A model generated the notes under the pieces. That model worked only from the letters and a program-made list of their open reading frames with translations, ran no database searches and was not told where the DNA came from. The position numbers and the translations under genes were made by a program. From positions 53,676-117,675 of the forward strand of contig NZ_PGUZ01000044.1 of NCBI RefSeq assembly GCF_002860165.1: DNA of 64,000 nt, written 5' to 3'. The DNA is from Bacillus sp. V3-13 (lineage in GTDB: Bacteria; Bacillota; Bacilli; Bacillales; Cytobacillaceae). This document shows positions 34,558 through 43,558 of this stretch, piece by piece; positions within the stretch are counted from its first letter, which is position 1; each line of letters begins with the position of its first letter.

Positions 34558-34641
34558 TTATACGGATGAAGCTGTCAGCAAACCGAATACGGCAGAAGTA
34601 ATCATAATCTCTAAAAAAAGAACAATCACAGGTGGTTTCAT
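34558..34641 (-). CDS. Putative 27-residue hydrophobic peptide
   Basis: From ATG 34641, preceded by GAAGGAAAGG, a 27-codon frame encodes one transmembrane-like segment (MKPPVIVLFLEIMITSAVFG and a short polar end). It resembles small membrane peptides often missed in Bacillus genomes. The rest of the 34339-34743 gap is AT-rich with no other supported gene. Confidence 0.35.
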   Translation of the reverse strand: MKPPVIVLFLEIMITSAVFGLLTASSV

Positions 34642-34743
34642 AACCTTTCCTTCATTACTCCCAGGAATATCATGTTTTCGTGCTAGTTGAGCGGGTAAAG
34701 TTATAGTACGTATCTACAAATGAAAAAAAGAGGAGGTTTTCCC

Positions 34744-35022
34744 ATGCCACAGAACGATAATCACAACTCCAAGGACATTAATAGTGAACGTAATCAGTAT
34801 TTTAAAGACCGGGCTGGTACTGATGAAGCAAGATTCCATGTGGTGCCTGATGATGAGGGAGGTTGGGCTGTCAAAGCTGAGGGGCAGGACGAGCCTGACT
34901 ATACTGCGGACTCAAAGTCGCAAGCCGTGAGGGAAGCCAAACAAATGGCAAAAGAAGCGGGTACAATGGCAATCATTCACGACGAAGACGGAAAGATCGA
35001 GGAACAACACAATTTTCAGTGA
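34744..35022 (+). CDS. DUF2188 family small protein
   Basis: A 92-residue hydrophilic protein with the DUF2188 core: FHVVPDDEGGWAVKAEGQDE and SKSQAVREAKQMAKEAGTMA, then IIHDEDGKIEEQHNF. AGAGGAGG lies 7 nt before ATG 34744; an in-frame ATG at 34720 is upstream of that site and rejected. A strong terminator follows. Function unknown. Confidence 0.88.
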   Translation: MPQNDNHNSKDINSERNQYFKDRAGTDEARFHVVPDDEGGWAVKAEGQDEPDYTADSKSQAVREAKQMAKEAGTMAIIHDEDGKIEEQHNFQ

Positions 35023-35042
35023 GAATATGAAAAAACAGGCTG

Positions 35043-35070
35043 AAAAAGCGGTAAATATCACCGCTTTTTG
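35043..35070 (+). terminator. Terminator of the DUF2188 gene
   Basis: AAAAAGCGGT (35043-35052) pairs with ACCGCTTTTT (35060-35069). Confidence 0.9.
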
Positions 35071-35189
35071 TTCTATTTTTTTATCTATACACCTGTTCGC
35101 AATATCATTCTAAGAATTTACTTGTATTGAGCTTCTTTTACTGCCCAAAAAGGTAATTCCTCATTCTCCGTTCGTTCCCTTCTCCCCTC

Positions 35190-35797
35190 TTATAAAGTTT
35201 CCGGCTCCGCTCCCATAATCACGCCACCGGTGTTATGTGTTGTTTGATATGGAACAATATCATAATGTTCCTTTGGACCGCGCGCATTCGTAATTTTTGC
35301 GCCCATTTCCTTCATTATATTTTCACATACTTCTCCTAAATGTTTGTAAAGATTATGGTCCTGCCGGGTAAAATCATACGTCAACAGCAAGAGTGGATTT
35401 CCATATGCATCTCTATAGGCAGGGTCAAGATCAAGATAGTTCATTTGCGTAGGCATTGAAGCGCCCTGGGTTCCGATATCCAGCGTTCTCGTATAATATT
35501 TGATCGATTGCTTCTTGAATTCTTTTCCCCAGCGCGGCGTATCCGCCGGAACCGGGTTGGTTTGTATCGGCCGTTTCCCTGATTGGTTTAGCGAAATGGA
35601 ACCGCCGTGGATGAAATCCAAATTTGAGTGGTTAAAATTATCACCATTAAAATCATCAATTGTCGCACCCAGCGCCCCTGCCCCCATAAATGTGTTAAAT
35701 TGCTCATCGAAAAAGCCCTGGGCACCCGGAAGGATCTGATAACAATAGTTCTTCCCAATAACACCCGTTCCGGTATTTGGGTCATATGGTATTCCAA
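35190..35797 (-). pseudogene. Fragment of a GMC oxidoreductase (gluconate 2-dehydrogenase-like)
   Basis: The frame from about 35795 encodes an internal part of a GMC flavoprotein: PYDPNTGTGVIGKNYCYQI, GFFDEQFNTFMGAGALGATI, HGGSISL, and ends at TTHNTGGVIMGAEPE followed by TL and a stop. The FAD-binding N-terminal half and the C-terminal active-site segment (normally ~60 more residues with a His-Asn pair) are missing. On its other side it abuts a cytochrome c remnant on the opposite strand, so an inversion or deletion joined two relics. Confidence 0.8.
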
Positions 35798-35896
35798 GTT
35801 TTGAAGATTGAAGAAGGCGGCGGTGGAATGCCTGCCGATATCATTGAAGGTGACAAAGCAGAAAACGTAGCGGCATGGCTATCAGAGAAGAAATAG
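35798..35896 (+). pseudogene. C-terminal remnant of a small cytochrome c (CccA/CccB-like)
   Basis: About 32 codons read GGGGMPADIIEGDKAENVAA then WLSEKK and a stop. This is the end of Bacillus cytochrome c550/c551-type domains, with the methionine heme ligand in GMP. The CxxCH part is absent. The native terminator still follows at 35941. Gluconate 2-dehydrogenase and cytochrome c genes are often neighbours, which fits the adjacent GMC fragment. Confidence 0.65.
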
Positions 35897-35940
35897 TGGA
35901 AGGCATGGCAAAGAGATATTTCTGAGCAATAGCGGAGTAG

Positions 35941-35966
35941 GCGCATGAATGTTCATGCGCTTTTTA
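35941..35966 (+). terminator. Terminator downstream of the cytochrome c remnant
   Basis: GCGCATGAA (35941-35949) pairs with TTCATGCGC (35952-35960), followed by TTTTT. Confidence 0.88.
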
Positions 35967-36058
35967 CCGTTTTGATTACTTTATTTTAAATAGCAAAGAT
36001 TCCTCCAAAGAATTAAAGTATTGGTAAAGAAAGACTTGATAATAGGTATCATTACGTT

Positions 36059-36880
36059 TTATTTTTTATGTATATAGAATATTGTAGAATTTATGATGGA
36101 AGAGTTTGCAATAGTCCTGCCAACCTCTTGACAGTTTACAGTTTGAAATTTTGTTGCATCAACTGATTCATACAATAATTGATGTATACCATCTACTGAA
36201 CGAATCGCCACTAGGGCATCTGGATTTGTATCATATACTCTTTTTAGAACCTTCTCTTTATTTGGAACGAGACTGGCAATCCAAACAAGATCATGGTGAT
36301 TATAATCATATGAGGCTCCATCCCTTAAAATATAGCTTGACTCCCTGCCAGGATATAAATTTTGTACGATCCCCTTTCCTAATTTATATGCTTGTCTGTC
36401 AATATCTATACAAGTCATTTCTGCGTCCAACTCTTTTTCCAATAGTATCGGACTTAAAGGTAGAGGACCAGTTCCTACGAATGCGAACGAGTTAAACTGG
36501 GTTTTGATCTTTTTTAACTGTCTTATTTCAGTTTTAATGAGTTCTACATAGTTACTCCAATAAATGAATGAACTAAAATCAAGGACAGATTCTACCTTTC
36601 CACTAAATCTATTAGCATAATAATTTTCCATTAAGGTTTCAGCAATCATCAATTTTTCCAGCATTTGATTTCTAATGGATTTAATATCATCATGATTAAG
36701 GATTTCTTCTGCTACAGATTGTTGTAAAGGTTGAGAAACAGTAGCGACTAATTCAGATAAGGTCCGGTTAATTGTTTTATTATAGGGTGATAAATCCTGT
36801 TCCGCTATTAAAATACTAAATGCCTCTTTATACTGACTAATTATCTTTTCCTGTAGCTTAGCTAATTCTAATGTTTTCAA
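36059..36880 (-). CDS. cntL: Nicotianamine-synthase-like metallophore synthase (CntL type)
   Basis: NAS/CntL enzymes transfer an aminobutyrate unit from S-adenosylmethionine, in CntL to histidine, on the way to opine metallophores (staphylopine, pseudopaline). Family marks: the SAM loop FAFVGTGPLPLSPILLEKEL (about 132-151), the acidic strand AEMTCIDIDRQAYKLG, LVWIASLVPNKEKVLKRV and IRSVDGIHQLLYE. In-frame GTG 36889 lies on the ribosome site; AAAGGAG with 8 nt spacing selects TTG 36880, giving about 273 residues. It is the last gene of the Zur-box operon, just after the MATE gene. No opine dehydrogenase (CntM) or histidine racemase (CntK) is adjacent, so the final product is uncertain. Confidence 0.88.
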   Translation of the reverse strand: MKTLELAKLQEKIISQYKEAFSILIAEQDLSPYNKTINRTLSELVATVSQPLQQSVAEEILNHDDIKSIRNQMLEKLMIAETLMENYYANRFSGKVESVLDFSSFIYWSNYVELIKTEIRQLKKIKTQFNSFAFVGTGPLPLSPILLEKELDAEMTCIDIDRQAYKLGKGIVQNLYPGRESSYILRDGASYDYNHHDLVWIASLVPNKEKVLKRVYDTNPDALVAIRSVDGIHQLLYESVDATKFQTVNCQEVGRTIANSSIINSTIFYIHKK

Positions 36881-36881
36881 C

Positions 36882-38195
36882 CTATGCACTCCTTTTTGAA
36901 AAAATTGTTTGATTTAGCTTTGGAATATACATTGCTAAACATAATGAACGGGCTAGACTGAATAATATAAAGGCGAACCATAAACCATGATTTAAAAGAC
37001 TGGGTACCAGAACATATAAACTCAACAAAAAAACAATTAGTGAGTAAATCATTGAATTTCGAATTGGTGCTGCATTTGCTGCCCCAGTAAAGACACCATA
37101 AAGAATTAAACCAAGACCCGCGGTAAGTGGAAATAACATAACCCATAATTCATAGGATTTAGTTACCTCAAGGACGCTATCAATTTGAGTGAATAAGGGA
37201 AAAATGTAACCCTTCAATAACCAATACGTCCCCGAAATTAATATTGAAGAGATCGCGGCCCACTGGCATGAAAGTGAAAATGCTTTCTTATACAAAGACT
37301 CATTTTTTGAACCTACTGCTTGTCCTACAAAGATACTTGACGCATTTGCGAAGCCATCAAAGACATAAGCCAAAATATAATGCACTTGAATAAGAATTGC
37401 ATTTGCTGCTAGCACCTCTGTTCCAAATGAAGCACTCTTAGCTGTAAATACATTAAAGACAATAAGCAGGCATACGGTTCGTATGAGCAAATCTCTATTT
37501 ATCAACAGCATTTTCCTTAAAGGCACAGGGTCAATGATATCTTTTAGGGATGGAAAGGATATCTTATAAGGTGATGCTCTTAAAACAAGCAATATACCCA
37601 GACTAAAAGTTGATATTTCAGCAATCAATGTGGCTACGGCTACTCCAGATACCCCCCAATGAAAAACTTTTACAAAAATCACATCAAGCACTATATTTAC
37701 CAGATTTAAAAAAATTTGAAGGTACAAAGACACTATTATTCGGGACAAGCCCATTAACCATCCTAAAATAACAAAATTCATTAAAGTAAAAGGGGCACCC
37801 CAGATTCTGATCGAAAAGTAATCGGATGCAAAGCTTCTTACATCTGCTGAAGGATTAATAAATGATAATGCCAATAACTCAATTGGCTGCTGTAATAACA
37901 CAAACATTATTCCAACAATTAAAGCGACTGCAACTGGCCTTGTTAGAACGAGTACTCCTTCTTTTACATTATTCGCCCCAAATGCTTGAGCAGCAAATGC
38001 TGAAGTGCTTACACGCAAAAAGCCAAATAACCAATACATTGTATTAAATATGATTGTCCCTACAGCGACTCCACCTATATAAGCAGGATCTGGTAACTGT
38101 CCAACAACAGCCATGTCCACAAAACCCAATATCGGTGTAGTAATAGTCGAAATGACTAACGGAATGGCTAATGCTAGATAAGAACGGTGATTCAC
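36882..38195 (-). CDS. MATE-family efflux transporter, probable metallophore exporter
   Basis: A 437-residue transporter with about twelve helices in two related halves (MNHRSYLALAIPLVISTITT, GFVDMAVVGQLPDPAYIGGV, AFAAQAFGANNVKEGV; second half YVFDGFANASSIFVGQAVGS), as in NorM/DinF proteins. AGGAGG lies 7 nt before a GTG start, 12 nt after the second ATPase gene, and the stop is 1 nt before the cntL start. In known Cnt systems export is by an MFS protein (CntE), so a MATE protein in this position is unusual. The export role is inferred from the operon. Confidence 0.92.
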   Translation of the reverse strand: MNHRSYLALAIPLVISTITTPILGFVDMAVVGQLPDPAYIGGVAVGTIIFNTMYWLFGFLRVSTSAFAAQAFGANNVKEGVLVLTRPVAVALIVGIMFVLLQQPIELLALSFINPSADVRSFASDYFSIRIWGAPFTLMNFVILGWLMGLSRIIVSLYLQIFLNLVNIVLDVIFVKVFHWGVSGVAVATLIAEISTFSLGILLVLRASPYKISFPSLKDIIDPVPLRKMLLINRDLLIRTVCLLIVFNVFTAKSASFGTEVLAANAILIQVHYILAYVFDGFANASSIFVGQAVGSKNESLYKKAFSLSCQWAAISSILISGTYWLLKGYIFPLFTQIDSVLEVTKSYELWVMLFPLTAGLGLILYGVFTGAANAAPIRNSMIYSLIVFLLSLYVLVPSLLNHGLWFAFILFSLARSLCLAMYIPKLNQTIFSKRSA

Positions 38196-38207
38196 TAAAC
38201 TTCCTCC

Positions 38208-39008
38208 TTATGAATCAAAGATGTTAAGTAATTCTTTCGTATAGAAATGTCTTTCATTTAAAAACAATTCCTCCTTCCGGCATTGATCGATAATGTTTCC
38301 TTGTTTCATTACCATAATATGTTGGCTCATAAAATTGACAGCAGCAAGATCGTGGGAAATGAACAAATAAGAAAGACCTAGTTTTTCTTGTAAATCTTTT
38401 AATAAATTTAAAATGTGTGCTTGTATTGATACATCTAAACTAGCTGTTGGCTCATCTAAAATAATAAGGGAAGGTTCTACACTTATAGCCCTTGCGATAA
38501 TAACCCTCTGTTTTTGGCCTCCGCTTAACTCATGTGGGTAGTAAGATAAGTATTTGGATGGAATATTAACCATGTTCAAGAGATACTCCGCAACTTTCCT
38601 TCTGTTATTACGTATTCCTGTTAAAAAAGAAGGTTGAACTTCTCTTTGAAAATCCAAAGGCTCCATCAATGAGTCGATAATCTTTAATTTGGGATTTAAA
38701 GAGGCGGCAGGATTTTGAAAAACTGCCTGCATGTCTTTTCTAACTATTCTCATATGTTCTTTTTTTAATAGATGTAATGGTTTATCATTAAACCAAATCT
38801 CACCTTGATCTATGTTTTCCAGAATTAGCAGGCACCTAGCTAACGTACTTTTGCCGCTTCCGCTCTCCCCTGCCAACCCGATGCATTCCCCTCTGTTTAT
38901 CTGTAAAGACACCTTATTCACTGCAGTAATCCCACTTGCAAATTGTTTAGTAATGTTTCGAGCTTTTAAAACCGTTTCCCCGGCTAAACCCATGACTCCA
39001 CCGCCCAT
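38208..39008 (-). CDS. cntF: Opp/Cnt-type ABC ATPase, second subunit (CntF-like)
   Basis: A 266-residue ATPase: Walker A GESGSGKST, Q-loop AVFQNPAASLNP, signature LSGGQKQRVIIARAI, Walker B LIILDEPTASLD and His switch ISHDLAAV. The order and pairing with the preceding ATPase match dipeptide/nickel/metallophore importers. Its ATG overlaps the upstream stop by one base (TAATG), with AGGAGG 10 nt upstream. It powers uptake through the two permeases. Confidence 0.93.
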   Translation of the reverse strand: MGGGVMGLAGETVLKARNITKQFASGITAVNKVSLQINRGECIGLAGESGSGKSTLARCLLILENIDQGEIWFNDKPLHLLKKEHMRIVRKDMQAVFQNPAASLNPKLKIIDSLMEPLDFQREVQPSFLTGIRNNRRKVAEYLLNMVNIPSKYLSYYPHELSGGQKQRVIIARAISVEPSLIILDEPTASLDVSIQAHILNLLKDLQEKLGLSYLFISHDLAAVNFMSQHIMVMKQGNIIDQCRKEELFLNERHFYTKELLNIFDS

Positions 39009-39829
39009 TAATAAGTTGCCTCCTGTTTTACATTATTCGGTAACAGACGGGCTGGCGTTTCCCTTAATGCAGGTACAGCGGAAAACAGCTGTTTTGTATA
39101 CAAATGTTGCGGTTCTTTGATAATTGTCTTTTTATCTCCGAATTCAACAATTTCTCCCCGGAGGATAATCGCCAGATTACTGGCGTATTTACGTACATGC
39201 CGTAGATCATGTGTTATAAATAAAACAGCACTTTTTGTTTGTTTTGTTAAATCAGCAATGAGTTCAAGTACCTTTGCTGCAGTCAAACTATCCAGAGCAG
39301 TGGTTGGTTCGTCTGCAATCAATAATTTGGGTTTTAATATAGTGGCCATCGCAATGGCTGCTCTTTGGAGCTGTCCCCCACTCAGCTGAAAAGGATAGCT
39401 TTTGTATACCCGTTCTTCAGAAAGACGTACTTTTTGGAGTGATAGTAAGGAACATTGTTTTCTTTCATTCTTGGACATACCAGTGTGCGTCTTCAGCATT
39501 TCGTCAAATTGTTTGCCAATTGTCATAAAAGGTGTAAAAGCCCCTTGATAATCCTGAAAGATGTAGGCAATCTCCTTCCCCCGTATCTTTTGAAATTCTT
39601 TATCTGAAAATCTGGTAATCTCTTGATCATCCAAAAATATCCGCCCCGATAAAACCATTAATTCAGGTGGTAACAGACCGCCAATGGCGGACGCCATTAC
39701 ACTTTTCCCGCTTCCGCTCTCTCCCACCAAGGCCAGCCACTCTCCCTCTTGAACCGTAAGATTAACTTGGTCTAAAATCGTGCTATCCCGATGTTTTACC
39801 GACAGGTCTTTTATCGTCAAGATATTCAT
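39008..39829 (-). CDS. cntD: Opp/Cnt-type ABC ATPase, first subunit (CntD-like)
   Basis: A 273-residue ATPase with GESGSGKSV, YIFQDYQGAFTPFMTIGKQF, LSGGQLQRAAIAMA, LLIADEPTTALD and FITHDLRHVRKYA. The C-terminal PQHLYTKQLFSAVPALRET is typical of OppD/DppD/CntD. It starts within the stop of the permease gene (ATGA overlap) with AAGGAG 7 nt upstream. Confidence 0.93.
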   Translation of the reverse strand: MNILTIKDLSVKHRDSTILDQVNLTVQEGEWLALVGESGSGKSVMASAIGGLLPPELMVLSGRIFLDDQEITRFSDKEFQKIRGKEIAYIFQDYQGAFTPFMTIGKQFDEMLKTHTGMSKNERKQCSLLSLQKVRLSEERVYKSYPFQLSGGQLQRAAIAMATILKPKLLIADEPTTALDSLTAAKVLELIADLTKQTKSAVLFITHDLRHVRKYASNLAIILRGEIVEFGDKKTIIKEPQHLYTKQLFSAVPALRETPARLLPNNVKQEATY

Positions 39830-40662
39830 GAAACCTCTCCTTTTTGATATTTAACATCAAAATGGTCTCTTATATAATCTCCTATCAAATTTGCAATTAG
39901 GACTACAAACATAATGAACAGTCCCGGGATGATCATTAAATGAGGCGCATTATAAAAAAATGCTTTCCCTTCGTTCAGCATAGCCCCCCATTCAGGAGTC
40001 GGTGGTTGTGCGCCTAGACCAATATAGGAAAGCGATGCAATCATAAGAATGATTTTACCAATGTCCAGGGTGGCCAAAACCATCACATTTCCTATTACGT
40101 GTGGAATCATGTGTCTTCGAAAAATGTCAAAAGAGCCGAGTCCATTAATTTTTCCCATCGTAATATAATCTCTATGTTTTAGGGACAGGACTGTACTTCT
40201 AGCTAATCTAGCATAACCAACCCATTTTACAACTATAATTGCGAATACTAGATTTAACATTCCCGGTCCTAACAACCCACTTAATACTATAGCTGTAATA
40301 TAGTCCGGAAAAGCCATAAAAGCATCAACCATTTTCATGAAGAACCGATCCATTTTTCCACCAACATAACCAGACAGAATCCCAATTGGTACTCCAATAG
40401 ATAACGAGATTACACAAACAAGCATACTTGTTCCCACAGTTGTATGTACCCCTACTAAAATGCGAGAAAAGACATCTCTCCCCAGATGGTCCGTCCCTAA
40501 TATATGTTCTAAACTAATTGGCTTCAATCTTTCGCCCGTATCGACATTTGTCGGGTCGTAGGGGGCTAAAAACGGTGCCAGAATTAAGAACGTTATAAAC
40601 AGAGACAATAATATCATTCCAAATTTAAATGTAGGAAGGATAGATGTTGTTATTTGTTTCAA
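39826..40662 (-). CDS. cntC: Opp/Cnt-type ABC permease (CntC-like)
   Basis: A 278-residue DppC-type permease: the N-terminal APFLAPYDPTNVDTGERLKP and LGTDHLGRDVFSRILVGVHT are hallmarks, and the EAA-like loop reads KINGLGSFDIFRRHMIPHV. Six helices are expected. The start overlaps the stop of the upstream permease by 4 nt. It pairs with the DppB-type permease for uptake of the metal-metallophore complex. Confidence 0.93.
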   Translation of the reverse strand: MKQITTSILPTFKFGMILLSLFITFLILAPFLAPYDPTNVDTGERLKPISLEHILGTDHLGRDVFSRILVGVHTTVGTSMLVCVISLSIGVPIGILSGYVGGKMDRFFMKMVDAFMAFPDYITAIVLSGLLGPGMLNLVFAIIVVKWVGYARLARSTVLSLKHRDYITMGKINGLGSFDIFRRHMIPHVIGNVMVLATLDIGKIILMIASLSYIGLGAQPPTPEWGAMLNEGKAFFYNAPHLMIIPGLFIMFVVLIANLIGDYIRDHFDVKYQKGEVS

Positions 40663-41600
40663 CTGTGGTCTGCCTCCTTAAATCTAATTTCCGGATTAAG
40701 ATATCGATAAGAAAGATCTACTATTAGGTTAATTATGACAACAAACATACCCATAAACAGAATGTAGCCCTGTATAATGGGATAATCTCTTCGAACAATG
40801 GCCTCCACTACTAACTCTCCAATTCCCGGGTAAGCGAACAAAACTTCAATAATTACTGTTCCTCCCAGCAAACTTCCCAGACTTACACCAAAAATCGTGA
40901 TTACTGGAGCAAGACTGTGGCGAAGTGCATGAAAAAAAAGTATCCTTTTTCTGCTCAGCCCCCGAGCTTTCGCTGATCGTATGAAGTCTTGCCCTAAACT
41001 CTCCAATAAACTTGAACGTAATAATCTAACATACACCGCAGACATCCCGAGTCCTAATGTTAAGGAAGGAAGAATCAGGTGACTAAATGTCCCTCTCCCC
41101 ATTGATGGAAAAATCCCGAACTTAACAGAAAATAGTTGGATAAAGAGCAGCCCTAACCAAAAGCTGGGTAGGGAAGCACCTAATAAAGCCAGTAACCTGC
41201 TGATATGATCTATCCATTTATTTTTATGTAATGCTGCAAAAATCCCTATCGGACCAGCGATTAGTACCATCACAATTAGAGAAGTGAAGGTGAGAGTAAG
41301 AGTTGCTGGAAACCTTTCCGCCAGTTCAACTAATACAGGCTGATTGGTCATATAGGAATAACCTAGATCGAATGTAAAGAAATTCTGTAGCCACCTCCAA
41401 TATTGTATATATATTGGGTCATTAAATCCGAATTCATTGCGCAGTTCCTCTATTTGTTCTTCCGATATTGCAATATCATCTATGTTAAGTACGTACCTGA
41501 CAGGATCACCCGGAGCCAGTTTCATAAAAACGAAGCTTATGAAAGAAAGCAACAATAGAAACAAGACGAGTTCTAGCAATCGTTTGCCTAAATGTTTCAC
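40659..41600 (-). CDS. cntB: Opp/Cnt-type ABC permease (CntB-like)
   Basis: A 313-residue DppB-type permease: MKLAPGDPVRYVLN near the N-terminus, LGLGMSAVYVRLLRSSLLE, the loop AKARGLSRKRILFFHALRHS and LFAYPGIGELVVEAIVRRDY. Six helices. It overlaps the binding-protein gene by 4 nt, and the next permease overlaps it likewise, so translation is coupled. Confidence 0.93.
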   Translation of the reverse strand: MKHLGKRLLELVLFLLLLSFISFVFMKLAPGDPVRYVLNIDDIAISEEQIEELRNEFGFNDPIYIQYWRWLQNFFTFDLGYSYMTNQPVLVELAERFPATLTLTFTSLIVMVLIAGPIGIFAALHKNKWIDHISRLLALLGASLPSFWLGLLFIQLFSVKFGIFPSMGRGTFSHLILPSLTLGLGMSAVYVRLLRSSLLESLGQDFIRSAKARGLSRKRILFFHALRHSLAPVITIFGVSLGSLLGGTVIIEVLFAYPGIGELVVEAIVRRDYPIIQGYILFMGMFVVIINLIVDLSYRYLNPEIRFKEADHS

Positions 41601-43135
41601 TTTTTCCTCACACCTAACTCTTTAGTCAAGGCATAATATTCACTTTTACTTGTTGTCCAGCCGTCCACATAATCTTTGTATGCTACAAAATTGTTAGGAT
41701 GAACGAGGAATGAATGAAGTGTTTCCTTATCAATAGAGATAATCGCTTTTTTGGCTATTTCGTTCCTTTTCTCTTCTTCCACTGTACGATTTAATTCAGT
41801 TATAAGGTTGATAAGCTTATCATTCTTAATTTGACCGGGATTAATGGCACCACCGGGCATATAAGCTGAATTAAGGAAGAAACTTGCATCCCCTCTAGGG
41901 GAAGTAATCATGCTGTAGGTAGCCAGATCCCAATTTTCATTTTTCGCTAAATATTCATCAATGTTATCTACTTGTTGAATATTGATGGTAATACCAAGTT
42001 TCTTTGCATTAGATTGCAGGAGTTGCGCTATTAAAGGAAGTTCTGGTCGGTATGAATAAGTTAGTAAGTTAAGCGAAAGAGGTTTACCATCCTTGTTTGC
42101 CTTTCCATTTTCAATTTCGTATCCTGCCGCTTCCAGATGCTTTTTTGCGATATGTAAGCCAAGCGGCTCTTCTTCAAAGACAGGGGCAAAAGGAAAATCT
42201 GACAAGAATGGTCCTGCTGCGATTGTCGCTTGACCTGCCATTATGCTTTCTACCACTTCTTTTCGATCAATCAACGCGTCAAAAGCTTTTCTAACATTCT
42301 GATCAGCTAATGATTCTTTGGAAGTGTTGTACATTAGGAGATGAGTTCGCAAGCTTGGAACCACATCCGTAACGATTGTTTTATCGCTTTTTAAAGATTC
42401 AATGCTCTCAATGGCTGGACGATAAACAATATCTGCATCCCCTGATTGCAGAGCCAATGTGCGGGCATTTGCATCTTCATTAAAAGTTAAAATTGCACGA
42501 TCAAGCCTTGCTCGCCCATCCCAATATGCGTCATATCTCTCTAATTCCAATTTGCTATTTGGATCAAATGAAACAACCTGAAATGGTCCCGTTCCAATCG
42601 GTTTTTGGTCAAAATTAGATTCACTTATGTCAATGATAGCTGTATTGGGATGGACCAGTTCAGAAGGCAAATGTGGCAAGGGCTGTTCGGTTTTTATAGT
42701 TAAGATTTGTCCTTCAGCAGTTAATGACTTGATTTTTAGAGAATTCTTAATAGCTTCGCTAATTTTTATGTTTCTCTCTAAAGAGGCTTTAACAGCTTCT
42801 GCATCCACCTTTTTCCCATTTTGAAAAGTCACATTGTCTCTAATTCTAAACACCCATGATTGTCCGTTATCCTCAGTTTTCCATGCTTCTGCAAGCCACG
42901 GTTCTAATTCTAATTCCTCGTTTATCTTAACAAGGGTTTCTGTTACCCCTGCCCTGACTGGAGTGTAATTTAAATGCGGGTCTAATGTTTCACTCGGGAA
43001 GTTCGAGAGGAACGTTAATTCTTGCTTATTATTTTTAACTTTCTTTCCTTCCATCACACTTGCAGATGAACATGCAGATAGAACTATGACAAAAATATTC
43101 ACCACTAATGCAATTCGCAATTTCTTTTTTGACAT
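41597..43135 (-). CDS. cntA: Metallophore/nickel/peptide-type substrate-binding lipoprotein (CntA-like)
   Basis: A 512-residue SBP-family-5 lipoprotein. The true start is ATG 43135 (MSKKKLRIALVVNIFVIVLS, lipobox LSAC), with GGAGG 6 nt upstream; the frame is open further to 43267 but lacks a signal there. Family marks are LSNFPSETLDPHLNYTPVRA, WVFRIRDNVTFQNGKKVDAE, IGTGPFQVVSFDP and NVRKAFDALIDRKEV. It heads the seven-gene operon, with two Zur-box-like palindromes upstream. The ligand is inferred to be a metal-loaded metallophore because of cntL. Confidence 0.92.
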   Translation of the reverse strand: MSKKKLRIALVVNIFVIVLSACSSASVMEGKKVKNNKQELTFLSNFPSETLDPHLNYTPVRAGVTETLVKINEELELEPWLAEAWKTEDNGQSWVFRIRDNVTFQNGKKVDAEAVKASLERNIKISEAIKNSLKIKSLTAEGQILTIKTEQPLPHLPSELVHPNTAIIDISESNFDQKPIGTGPFQVVSFDPNSKLELERYDAYWDGRARLDRAILTFNEDANARTLALQSGDADIVYRPAIESIESLKSDKTIVTDVVPSLRTHLLMYNTSKESLADQNVRKAFDALIDRKEVVESIMAGQATIAAGPFLSDFPFAPVFEEEPLGLHIAKKHLEAAGYEIENGKANKDGKPLSLNLLTYSYRPELPLIAQLLQSNAKKLGITINIQQVDNIDEYLAKNENWDLATYSMITSPRGDASFFLNSAYMPGGAINPGQIKNDKLINLITELNRTVEEEKRNEIAKKAIISIDKETLHSFLVHPNNFVAYKDYVDGWTTSKSEYYALTKELGVRKK

Positions 43136-43148
43136 GAGGCCCCTCCGT

Positions 43149-43169
43149 AAATCAAAATGATTACGATTT
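43149..43169. promoter_or_regulatory. Zur-box-like site, proximal
   Basis: A 21-bp site, AAATCAAAAT-G-ATTACGATTT, has a perfect right half and two mismatches in the left half relative to the Bacillus Zur consensus AAATCGTAAT-N-ATTACGATTT. It lies 13 nt upstream of the cntA ATG, where binding would block elongation or initiation. Confidence 0.7.
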
Positions 43170-43276
43170 AAATTGTATAAAACAGAATAATAATAAACAT
43201 GTGTTTGACAATTGGATATAATAAAAAATTGTGTTAAGGCAGTCCCTTCTATTTCAGCTCCTTCCATTACTTTTTT

Positions 43277-43297
43277 AAATCGTAATAATTACGATTT
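43277..43297. promoter_or_regulatory. Perfect Zur box, distal
   Basis: Half-sites AAATCGTAAT and ATTACGATTT around a central A form a perfect 21-bp palindrome identical to the B. subtilis Zur consensus. It is about 140 nt upstream of cntA. With the proximal box it brackets the probable promoter (TTGTCA-16-TATTCT on the minus strand, about 43184-43211). This predicts repression of the metallophore operon when zinc is sufficient. Confidence 0.88.
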
Positions 43298-43558
43298 ATA
43301 ACCACTACTCAACCATGATAAATCATTATAATTTAAATTTAAATGGGAAAAAAATATCATTTTTGACCGGTTCACTACACCTCTTTCATTTTTTTACCAT
43401 TTGTTTTGATAATTAAGGAGAATTTTAGTTCGAAGGTGTCATAAATAATTTATGTTTACGAACAAAATCATGAAAGGATGACGAATTCAAAAAATTTTTG
43501 CCGCTATTTTTTTAAATCATTTACTTATTGGTTACATTATCCTTAGGAGGTGAAAAAA

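Noticed and set aside
43137..43267. Upstream in-frame extension of the CntA-like protein
   Set aside because: The lipoprotein signal begins at 43135 with a good ribosome site, and the extension overlaps the proximal Zur box.
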